Program-made: the position numbers and the translations under genes
Part shown: positions 8,789-16,122 of the stretch, piece by piece
Position numbering within the stretch: position 1 is the stretch's first letter
How the letters are laid out: each line of letters begins with the position of its first letter
Notes under the pieces: model-generated
Told to the model about the DNA's origin: nothing
Databases searched by the model: none
What the model saw: the letters and a program-made list of their open reading frames with translations, nothing else
Source of the DNA: Cellulomonas wangsupingiae
GTDB taxonomy: Bacteria; Actinomycetota; Actinomycetes; Actinomycetales; Cellulomonadaceae
Direction: 5' to 3'
DNA: 64,000 nucleotides
Assembly: GCF_024508275.1 (NCBI RefSeq)
Contig: NZ_CP101989.1
Span: forward strand, 2,728,001 to 2,792,000

Positions 8789-9607
8789 TCACCGCGAGGC
8801 GCGCAGGATGGCGCGCACGCCCACCGCGAGCCCGACGACGGCCGTCGCGGCAGCGGCTACGAAGCCCCAGGCCACGACCGGCGCCGTGAGGTCGCCCGCG
8901 AACAGCGCGCGCTCGGCGTCCACGACCCACCGCAGCGGGTTGGCCGCCGACGCCACCTGCATCCACCGCGGTCCGGCCTCCAGCGGCAGCAGCAGGCCCG
9001 ACAGGATCATCAGCGGGAACAGGAAGGTCTGCTGCACGGCCCAGAACATCCACTCCTGCTGCCGCACGGCGATGGCCAGCGCGTAGCTGAGGGCGCCCAG
9101 GCCGACCCCCAGCACGGCGAGCAGCACGAAGCCGACGACGACGCCCACCGGGTCGGGCCGCAGCCCGAACGGCAGCATGACCAGGACCACGAGCAGCCCC
9201 TGCGCCACGAGCGGCACGACCTCCTTCAGGGCGCGGCCGACGATCTGCGACGAGCGGGACAGGGGCGTGACGAGCATGCGCTCGTACGAGCCCGACGCCA
9301 TCTCGTCCTGCAGGTTGGAGCCCGTGGTGGAGGTGCCGAACAGCGTGGTCATGACCAGGACGGACGGCACGAACCACAGCCAGACGTCGGACGTCGGCAG
9401 CCCGCCGCCCGCGGACCCCACGAGCAGCGGCCCGAACAGCGCGAGGAACACCAGCGGCTGCACGAGGCCGAAGACGACGGAGAACGGCTCGCGGGCGACG
9501 GGCCGCAGCTCGCGCACGAGCACGAGCCACACGTCCGACCACCAGGTGCGCCGGGCCTCGGGGCTCGTGGCGGTGGTGGGCACGGGGGTGAGCGTCGCGG
9601 CGGTCAT
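8789..9607 (-). CDS. ABC-2 type permease, DrrB-like
   Basis: A 272-aa permease of the ABC-2 superfamily with about six TM helices and the family hallmark region GSYERMLVTPLSRSS. With the ATPase encoded just upstream it should form a daunorubicin-resistance (DrrAB)-type exporter for drugs or lipids. The start ATG 9607 overlaps the ATPase stop (ATGA), so the two subunits are translationally coupled. The substrate is unknown. Confidence 0.88.
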   Translation of the reverse strand: MTAATLTPVPTTATSPEARRTWWSDVWLVLVRELRPVAREPFSVVFGLVQPLVFLALFGPLLVGSAGGGLPTSDVWLWFVPSVLVMTTLFGTSTTGSNLQDEMASGSYERMLVTPLSRSSQIVGRALKEVVPLVAQGLLVVLVMLPFGLRPDPVGVVVGFVLLAVLGVGLGALSYALAIAVRQQEWMFWAVQQTFLFPLMILSGLLLPLEAGPRWMQVASAANPLRWVVDAERALFAGDLTAPVVAWGFVAAAATAVVGLAVGVRAILRASR

Positions 9608-10611
9608 GCTGCGTCCGTCCCGGCGGCCGGGGCCGCCTCGTCGTCGGGGGTGGTGGCGCCCGCGTCGCGCAGGCTGCGGCCGGTCAGGGCCAGGAAGACG
9701 TCGTCGAGCGTGGGGCGCTCGACGCGCACGTCGGTGACGTCGAGGCCCGCAGCCGCGGCCGCCCGCACCACGTGCGCCGCGGCCGTCGGGGCGTCGGCCA
9801 CGCGCGCGGTGACGCGTGGGCCGTCGACCGCCACCTCGCGCGCACCGGGCGCCCGGGCCACGACGCCGGCGAGCGCGGGTGCGTCCGCCGCACGGGCCAC
9901 CCCGAGGACGACCCGGTCCCCCGCGAGCTCGTGCTTGAGCGCGTCGGCCGTGTCGTCGGCGATGACGCGCCCGTGGTCGACCACGACCACGCGCTCGGCC
10001 ATCGTGTCGGCCTCGTCGAGGTAGTGGGTCGTCAGGACGATCGTCATGTCGTGCTCGGCGCGCAGCCGGGCGACGTGGGCCCACAGGTGGGCGCGCGTGT
10101 GCGGGTCGAGACCCGTGGACGGCTCGTCCAGGAACAGCAGCCGCGGGCCGTGGACGAGCCCCAGGGCGACGTCGACGCGCCGGCGCTGACCGCCGGACAG
10201 GCTCTCGACCTTGCGGTGCGCGAGACCCGCGAGGTCCAGCGCGTCGAGCAGGTCGTGAGCACGCGCCCGGGCCGTGCGGCCCGGCAGCCCGTGGATGCGG
10301 CCGTGCACGACGAGCTCGTCGACGACGTGCTGGTGCCTCCCGGCGCCGTTGCCCTGCCCGACGTAGCCGATGCGGCGGCGCACCGCGGCCGGGTCGGCCA
10401 GCACGTCGGCACCGGCGACCGTCGCGCTGCCGGCGGTCGGGCGGACGAGCGTCGTGAGCATGCGCATCGTGGTGGTCTTGCCGGCGCCGTTCGGGCCGAG
10501 CACCGCGACGAGCTCGCCCGGCGCGACGTCGAGGTCGACGCCGCGCACGGCGTGCACGGTCGGGGCGCGGCCGACGAGGTAGTCCTTCGTCAGGCCTCGG
10601 GTGCGGATCAT
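9604..10611 (-). CDS. ABC transporter ATPase, DrrA-like
   Basis: A 335-aa ATPase: Walker A GPNGAGKT, signature LSGGQRRR, Walker B LLFLDEPSTGLD, and H-loop LTTHYLDEAD. The C-terminal extension with a divergent DUF4162-like region is typical of DrrA proteins. ATG 10611 has an AGGAG 6-7 nt upstream. It is divergent from the WYL regulator across a 102-bp intergenic region, which suggests the regulator controls this exporter. Confidence 0.9.
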   Translation of the reverse strand: MIRTRGLTKDYLVGRAPTVHAVRGVDLDVAPGELVAVLGPNGAGKTTTMRMLTTLVRPTAGSATVAGADVLADPAAVRRRIGYVGQGNGAGRHQHVVDELVVHGRIHGLPGRTARARAHDLLDALDLAGLAHRKVESLSGGQRRRVDVALGLVHGPRLLFLDEPSTGLDPHTRAHLWAHVARLRAEHDMTIVLTTHYLDEADTMAERVVVVDHGRVIADDTADALKHELAGDRVVLGVARAADAPALAGVVARAPGAREVAVDGPRVTARVADAPTAAAHVVRAAAAAGLDVTDVRVERPTLDDVFLALTGRSLRDAGATTPDDEAAPAAGTDAA

Positions 10612-10713
10612 GAGCGTCTCCTGGCTGTGGTGGCGCGCTGCGGATCGGACATCCCTGATGCTTCCGTGGGCAGCGGTCAGGTTCTGTCCGCTACTCGGTG
10701 GCACGCTGAGGAC

Positions 10714-11724
10714 ATGTCGTCCCCGTCGTCGCGTCTGCTCGCCCTGCTCTCGCTGCTGCAGTCGCGCCGCGACTGGCCGGGCGAGGTGCTCGCGGACCGG
10801 CTCGGCGTCAGCGCGCGCACGGTGCGGCGCGACGTGGACCGCCTGCGCGACCTCGGGTACCCGGTCCGGGCCACCAAGGGCCCCGACGGGGGCTACCGGC
10901 TGACGGACGGCAGCCGGATGCCACCGCTGCTCCTGGACGACGAGCAGGTCGTGGCGCTCTCGCTCGCGCTCCAGACCGCCCGCACGGGCGTCGACGGCAT
11001 CGACGAGGCGGCGCTGCGGGCACTGACGACCTTGCGCCAGGTCATGCCCCAGCGGCTGCGCGCGGCGTCGGACGCACTCGCGGTGACGGCCGTGCCGCGC
11101 GACCGGCGCCGGGTCGGCGTCGACCAGGACGTCCTGCTCGCCGTGGGAGCGGCCGTGCGCGCACGTGCCACCCTGCGCTTCGACTACGACGGCGGCAGCC
11201 ATCGGGTGCTGGGCGAGGGAGATCGGGCGTTCCGGGCTCCCCGGCGCGTCGAGCCGCACCACCTGGTCACGTGGGGCGGGCGCTGGTACCTCGTGGCGTA
11301 CGACCTGGACCGCGAGGACTGGCGGACGTTCCGCGTGGACCGCATGACGCCGCGCACCCCCACGGGCCGGCGGGTCGCGCCGCGCGACGTGCCCGGCGGC
11401 GACCTGGCGGCGTTCGTCGCCGAGCGCCTGGGTGGGCGGCCCGACCTGCCCTGCCGCGGGGAGGCGGTGCTCGACATGGCAGCGGCGGACGTGACGCGCT
11501 GGGCGGGGCGCGACGCACTGGTGGAGGCGGTGGGCGTCGACCGCGCGCGCCTCGTCACGCGCGCGTGGTCGTGGGACGGCCTGGCGGCCACGCTGGGGAT
11601 GTTCGGCGTCGCGTTCGAGGTCGTGGGACCGCCCGAGCTCGTCGCCGCCACGCGGCGGCTGGCCGCGCGCCACGCCGCGGCCACCACCGGGCACCCCGAC
11701 CCGCGGGAGATCCCGCCGACATGA
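10714..11724 (+). CDS. WYL-domain transcriptional regulator with N-terminal HTH
   Basis: A 336-aa regulator. Residues 1-60 form a DeoR/HTH_11 winged helix (LADRLGVSARTVRRDVDRLRDLG, then KGPDGGYRL). The central part resembles the WYL fold (region with HHLVTWGGRWYLVAYD), and a WCX-like C-terminal domain follows. WYL regulators bind ligands or nucleic acid through the WYL domain; PafB and PafC belong to the same superfamily. Its divergent position from drrAB-like genes makes it a likely local regulator of that exporter. ATG 10714 is favoured because the protein then begins directly with the HTH. Confidence 0.87.
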   Translation: MSSPSSRLLALLSLLQSRRDWPGEVLADRLGVSARTVRRDVDRLRDLGYPVRATKGPDGGYRLTDGSRMPPLLLDDEQVVALSLALQTARTGVDGIDEAALRALTTLRQVMPQRLRAASDALAVTAVPRDRRRVGVDQDVLLAVGAAVRARATLRFDYDGGSHRVLGEGDRAFRAPRRVEPHHLVTWGGRWYLVAYDLDREDWRTFRVDRMTPRTPTGRRVAPRDVPGGDLAAFVAERLGGRPDLPCRGEAVLDMAAADVTRWAGRDALVEAVGVDRARLVTRAWSWDGLAATLGMFGVAFEVVGPPELVAATRRLAARHAAATTGHPDPREIPPT

Positions 11725-11726
11725 CC

Positions 11727-11756
11727 GGTCCCGCTCCCGACGCTGGGAGCGGGACC
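11727..11756 (+). terminator. Hairpin terminator after the WYL regulator
   Basis: A perfect 12-bp inverted repeat (11727-11738 and 11745-11756, 6-nt loop) starts 2 nt after the stop codon. The remaining sequence up to about 12000 has further GC-rich dyads but no gene that I can support. Confidence 0.75.
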
Positions 11757-12000
11757 CGGTGGAGAGCCGTCTCGCCGGCACGAGGCGTGGCGGACCCCCT
11801 GGCCCCGGAGGGCCGGACCGGCTCTCGCCGGCCCCTCGAGCTGCTGCAGGCGCGAGGGACCACCTCGCGACCCGCGCCGAGCCGGTCGCGGGTGACGCGA
11901 TCGGCTGATGAGGGTGAGCATCGCACCGTCGTGTGACCGGCGCATCTCGAACGTGCGACCAGTTTGCTACCGGGGCTTTGCCCGCACGGTCGCGGGCGGC

Positions 12001-12023
12001 GTGTCCGACGTCGCCGCTACCGT
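12001..12023 (+). promoter_or_regulatory. -10 box and weak PafBC-like element of the alkA-like gene
   Basis: TACCGT at 12018-12023 lies 7 nt before GTG 12031. Eight nt upstream of the -10 is GTGTCCGAC (12001-12009), which keeps the TGTC core and one further base of the RecA-NDp consensus. The -10/leaderless reading is better supported than the damage element. Confidence 0.4.
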
Positions 12024-12030
12024 GGCGCCG

Positions 12031-12861
12031 GTGCGCGCCCTCCTCGACCCCGCCCCGGCTCTCGCATCGCTCGCGGCCCGCGCGGTGCCGGGCGTCGAGG
12101 TCGTCGACGTGGCGGCCGCCACCGTGCACCGACTGGTCGACCTGGGCGCCGGGCCGGTGCCCGTGACCGCGCACCTGACCGCCGCGGGTGTCGAGATCCG
12201 GGTCGACGGGCCGGCCGCGCCCGGCTCGGCCGACCGGCTCGCGGCCCGCTGGTTCGGCCTGGCCGACGACCTCGCGGCGGTGCACGACGCGCTGGAGGCC
12301 GACCCCGTCGTCGGCCCGCTCCTCGCCGCCCGCCCGCACCTACGGGTGCCGGGACACCCCGACGGGTTCGAGGCCGCCGTCCAGGCCGTCCTCACCCAGC
12401 AGGTCTCGTTGCGGGCGGGACGTACCACCGGCGGTCGCCTCGCTGCCGCCCACGGCCGGCCGCACCCGTCGGGGCTGGTGGCGTTCCCCCGTCCCGAGGA
12501 CGTGGCGGCCGTCGACCCCCTCGCGCTGCAGGCCGTGCTGCGTGTGCCGCACGCGCGCGCCCGGGCCGTGCACGCGCTCGCCCTCGCGTGCACGCAGGGC
12601 CTCACCCTCGTCCCCGGGGCACCGGCGGCCGAGGTGCGCGCCGCGCTGCTCGCCGTCCCCGGCATCGGCCCGTGGACGGCCGACGTGGTCGCGCTGCGCG
12701 CGCTGGGCGACCGCGACGCGTTCCCCTCGGGCGACCTCGTGCTCCGTCGGGCGCTGGGCGTGCCGACCGTGCGGGACGTCGCCGACGCGGGCCGCGCCTG
12801 GGCGCCGTGGCGCGCCTTCGCGGCGACGCACCTGTGGTCGTCGGCCGCCTACCCGGACTGA
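12031..12861 (+). CDS. DNA-3-methyladenine glycosylase II-like (AlkA family)
   Basis: A 276-aa HhH-GPD base-excision glycosylase. The N-terminal part matches the AlkA N-domain. The C-terminal half has FEAAVQAVLTQQVS and the helix-hairpin-helix LLAVPGIGPWTADVVALR, followed by the catalytic Asp in FPSGDLVL. It removes alkylated purines from DNA. There is no Ada-like fusion and no iron-sulfur cluster. GTG 12031 is preferred because a -10 box ends 7 nt upstream; GTG 12001 or a still longer form remain possible. Confidence 0.85.
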   Translation: MRALLDPAPALASLAARAVPGVEVVDVAAATVHRLVDLGAGPVPVTAHLTAAGVEIRVDGPAAPGSADRLAARWFGLADDLAAVHDALEADPVVGPLLAARPHLRVPGHPDGFEAAVQAVLTQQVSLRAGRTTGGRLAAAHGRPHPSGLVAFPRPEDVAAVDPLALQAVLRVPHARARAVHALALACTQGLTLVPGAPAAEVRAALLAVPGIGPWTADVVALRALGDRDAFPSGDLVLRRALGVPTVRDVADAGRAWAPWRAFAATHLWSSAAYPD

Positions 12862-12975
12862 GCGGGACGCCCGTGCCGTGGGCCGTCCGGGTGAGCACGG
12901 CGTCGGCCCGGCGGCGATCCGGTGACGGGCGGGTCACGATCCAGGCGTCGGGTACCACGGGGGGCACCGCGTCCC

Positions 12976-12981
12976 TAGCGT
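12976..12981 (+). promoter_or_regulatory. -10 box of leaderless DUF4349 lipoprotein gene
   Basis: TAGCGT ends 6 nt before ATG 12988. Confidence 0.55.
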
Positions 12982-12987
12982 GCCGCC

Positions 12988-13899
12988 ATGACGAGACGCA
13001 CCCGCACCGTCCTGGCCGGTCTGCTCGTGATCGCCGCGCTCGGCGCCTGCAGCGCCGGCAGCGACGAGTCCGGCATCACGGCCGAGGGGGCCGCGGACAG
13101 CTCGGCCGGCGACGTGGTGGCCCGTGCCGGCTCGGCCGACGGCGGGACGGCGGCCGGCGCCGACGGGGCTGCTGCCGCCGACGCCCAGCAGGTCGTGCAG
13201 ACGGCTCGCGCGACCCTGCTCGCGCCGGACCCCGTGGCGGCGGCGCACGACGTCGTCGCGCTGGTGGTGCGTCTCGACGGCCGCGTCGACGCGCGGTACG
13301 AGCGTTCCGGCACCGACGGGCACGACCCCGGCAGCGCGACCCTCACGCTGCGCGTGCCGTCCGCGGCGATGCCCACGCTGTCCGACGACCTCGCCGAGAT
13401 CGGCCAGGTCCGCGAGTTCGCGGTCGAGACCGAGAACGTCACGACGGCGGCGCAGGACCTCGACGCACGCATCACCGCGACTGAGCTGTCGGTCGACCGC
13501 ATGGGGGCACTGCTCGCCCGCGCGGCGTCGAGCAGCGAGATCATCGAGGCCGAGAGCGCGCTGACCGAGCGGCAGGCGAACCTCGAACGGCTCCGCTCGG
13601 AGCGGGCGGGGCTGGCGGACCGGGTCGCGCTGTCCACGGTCGACGTCGAGATCTACGCCCCCGAGCGGGCTCCCGAGCCCGACCCGGGCCCGCCGACGTT
13701 CCTCGACGGGCTGGCGACCGGGTGGACCGGTTTCGTCGCGACCGTGCGCACGTTCCTGCACGTCGTGGGCGTGCTGCTGCCGTGGCTCGTCGTCGCGGGC
13801 CTCGCGGGCGCCGCCGTCCTGGTGTGGCGCCGGCGCCGGGCGGCCGTCCCGCTGCCGCCCGCGGACGGGGCGTCGGGGGACCCCGCGGCCCGCGCCTGA
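12988..13899 (+). CDS. DUF4349 domain lipoprotein
   Basis: A 303-aa exported lipoprotein. The signal peptide ends in the lipobox LGAC. The DUF4349 body has paired strand and coiled-coil segments (TAAQDLDARITATELSVDRM, then EIIEAESALTERQANLERL). A single TM helix near residues 250-275 is followed by an Arg-rich cytoplasmic tail. DUF4349 proteins are cell-envelope proteins of unknown function. Having both a lipobox and a C-terminal TM is usual in the family. The gene is probably leaderless and monocistronic. Confidence 0.85.
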   Translation: MTRRTRTVLAGLLVIAALGACSAGSDESGITAEGAADSSAGDVVARAGSADGGTAAGADGAAAADAQQVVQTARATLLAPDPVAAAHDVVALVVRLDGRVDARYERSGTDGHDPGSATLTLRVPSAAMPTLSDDLAEIGQVREFAVETENVTTAAQDLDARITATELSVDRMGALLARAASSSEIIEAESALTERQANLERLRSERAGLADRVALSTVDVEIYAPERAPEPDPGPPTFLDGLATGWTGFVATVRTFLHVVGVLLPWLVVAGLAGAAVLVWRRRRAAVPLPPADGASGDPAARA

Positions 13900-14057
13900 G
13901 CCTCACGCAGGCCCGAAGGTCCCGCGGCGGATCGCGGCTCCGGTCGTAATCTCTTGGTAAAGGGCAGACCGTGCCGCGCCTTCCAGCGCTGCCGACTGCC
14001 CGCCGGGTGGCGCCTCGACGGGTGACCGCGCCCGGTCCCCGAGGCGAAGGAGCTGCC

Positions 14058-15968
14058 ATGAGCGTCACCGTGACCGGTCCCCTGGCGGACGTGTCAGTCG
14101 CACCCGAGGTGCGGGCGGCACTGGAGGCCAGCCCGCGCGTCGTGATCCCGGCGACCCGCGACGAGCTGTACCGACTGGCACTGGGCCCCGAGGGCGGCCC
14201 GGTCTTCACCGTCGAGTACGACGTGAACGGCGAGATGGTGCCGGAGGCCACCGTCACCCGCTGCCGCAACGGGGTGGCGGTGAACTACCCCGAGGACTAC
14301 ATGCGACGTCGGGACCCCGACTGCATGCGCATCGCCGACGACCTGCCGACGGACAAGCCGCGGTACCGCGACGTGTTCGACGCCGAGTTCGACCCGACGC
14401 GCACCGAGACGCTCGAGTGGCTCGCCACGCAGGAGCTCGTCGTCGTGCCGTTCAAGGCCGGCGGGCCGCAGTTCGGCTACCCGTCGCTCGCGATCGTGCC
14501 CCTGAACAGCGCCTTCTTCGCGCTCACGCTCGTGGACCTGCAGGGCTGGGTGACGTTCGACGAGATCGGCCCGTTCACCCCGCGCTCGATCCTGTACGTC
14601 GCTCCCCCGTTCCGGCACACGCACTTCGGCGGCCGGCAGGTCGTCGTCCACAACCGCTCGCACGAGCTGCACGAGGTGTGGGCGTACAACCTGTACCCGG
14701 GGCCGAGCGCCAAGAAGGGCGTGTTCTCGGTGCTGCTCGACATCGGCGAGCAGGAGGGCTGGCTCACCGCGCACGCGTCGAGCGTGCGCGTGACCACGCC
14801 GTACGAGAACGAGACCGTGATCATGCACGAGGGTGCGTCGGGCGGCGGCAAGTCCGAGATGTGCCAGGAGATCCGCCGCGAGGACGACGGCCGCATCCTC
14901 GTCGGCACCAACGTCGTGCGGCAGGAGCCGTACCACATCACCCTCGGGGAGACGTCGTCGCTGGCGCCCGTCACGGACGACATGACGCTGTGCCACCCGT
15001 CGGTGCAGAAGGGCAACGGGCGTCTCGTGGTCGCCGACGCCGAGGCCGGCTGGTTCGTCCGGGTGGACAACCTGACGAGCTACGGCGAGGACCCGGCGTT
15101 CGAGCGCGCGGTCATCCAGCCGGAGGAGCCGCTGCTCTTCCTGTCGATCGACGGCGTGCCCGACGCGACCGCGCTGCCGTGGGAGCACACGCGTGACTCC
15201 AACGGCAAGCCGTGCCCCAACCCGCGCGTCGTGATCCCGCGGACCTTCGTCAAGAACGTCATCTCCGAGCCCAAGGAGGTCGACGTCCGCACGTTCGGCG
15301 TCCGGATGCCGCTGTGCACCCGCGACAACCCGACCTACGGGATCATGGGGATGATGCACATCATCCCGCCGTCGCTGGCGTGGGTGTGGCGCCTGATCGC
15401 CCCGCGCGGGGACAAGAACCCGTCGATCGGTGAGAGCAAGGACGTCAAGAAGGCGCTCAAGCACGGCGGCATGGTCGCCGAGGGCGTCGGCTCCTACTGG
15501 CCGTTCTCGACGGGCACCAAGGTCGCGGCCGCGAACCTGCTGCTCCGCCAGATCGTCGAGAACGACCGCACCCGCTACGTGCTGACGCCCAACCAGCACA
15601 TCGGCGCGTACAAGGTCGGGTTCTCCGCCGAGTGGCTCACCCGCGAGTACCTCGCGCGGCGCGGCGGCGGGCGGATCCAGCCCGAGCAGCTGACGCCGGC
15701 GCGCTGCCCGCTGTTCGGGTACCGGCCCAAGGAGATCAAGCTCGACGGGCAGCAGATCCGCCCGACCCTCCTGCAGCCGGAGTACCAGTCGCAGGTGGGC
15801 CTGGAGGCGTACGACACGGGCGCGAAGATCCTCACGGACTTCTTCCGCGCCGAGCTCGAGCAGTTCCTCACCGACGACCTGGACCCGCTGGGCCGCCAGA
15901 TCATCGAGGTGGTCCTGCGCGGCGGTGGCGTCGAGGAGTACGAGCAGCTCACGCCGCTGTACGTCTGA
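14058..15968 (+). CDS. DUF4914 family P-loop protein
   Basis: A 636-aa protein matching DUF4914 by overall composition and length. A clear P-loop GASGGGKS (residues 259-266) sits centrally, as in PEP-carboxykinase / HPr-kinase-like folds. Conserved Trp/His-rich segments surround it (HTHFGGRQVVVHNRSHE; GVGSYWPFSTGTK). The function is not established; a nucleotide-dependent kinase or carboxykinase-like role is an inference from the P-loop and fold. ATG 14058 has GAAGGAG 6 nt upstream. TAATCT at 13947-13952 is a possible -10. The gene is followed by a hairpin terminator. Confidence 0.82.
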   Translation: MSVTVTGPLADVSVAPEVRAALEASPRVVIPATRDELYRLALGPEGGPVFTVEYDVNGEMVPEATVTRCRNGVAVNYPEDYMRRRDPDCMRIADDLPTDKPRYRDVFDAEFDPTRTETLEWLATQELVVVPFKAGGPQFGYPSLAIVPLNSAFFALTLVDLQGWVTFDEIGPFTPRSILYVAPPFRHTHFGGRQVVVHNRSHELHEVWAYNLYPGPSAKKGVFSVLLDIGEQEGWLTAHASSVRVTTPYENETVIMHEGASGGGKSEMCQEIRREDDGRILVGTNVVRQEPYHITLGETSSLAPVTDDMTLCHPSVQKGNGRLVVADAEAGWFVRVDNLTSYGEDPAFERAVIQPEEPLLFLSIDGVPDATALPWEHTRDSNGKPCPNPRVVIPRTFVKNVISEPKEVDVRTFGVRMPLCTRDNPTYGIMGMMHIIPPSLAWVWRLIAPRGDKNPSIGESKDVKKALKHGGMVAEGVGSYWPFSTGTKVAAANLLLRQIVENDRTRYVLTPNQHIGAYKVGFSAEWLTREYLARRGGGRIQPEQLTPARCPLFGYRPKEIKLDGQQIRPTLLQPEYQSQVGLEAYDTGAKILTDFFRAELEQFLTDDLDPLGRQIIEVVLRGGGVEEYEQLTPLYV

Positions 15969-16015
15969 CGGGAGCACGTCGGGCGCACCGCAGCCCACGC
16001 ACCACCAGCACGGCC

Positions 16016-16045
16016 GGGGCCGCACCCACCTGTGGGGGCGGCCCC
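16016..16045 (+). terminator. Hairpin terminator after DUF4914 gene
   Basis: Arms GGGGCCGC (16016-16023) and GCGGCCCC (16038-16045) are extended by an inner 5-bp stem with a 2-nt loop. It lies about 48 nt after the stop. Confidence 0.75.
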
Positions 16046-16122
16046 GCGCTGTGTCGCGACCGCATCCGGCGTGTCACGATGCAGGAGGACGCCGGATCCC
16101 TGCCACCTGCCCGAGGTGTCGC

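Noticed and set aside
10646..10690. CGGACA/TGTCCG inverted repeat between the DrrA-like and WYL genes as an operator
   Set aside because: Arms of 6 bp with a 33-nt gap are expected by chance at this GC content.
11947..11962. TCGAAC upstream of the AlkA-like gene as an SOS box
   Set aside because: The right half reads GACCAG rather than GTTCGA.
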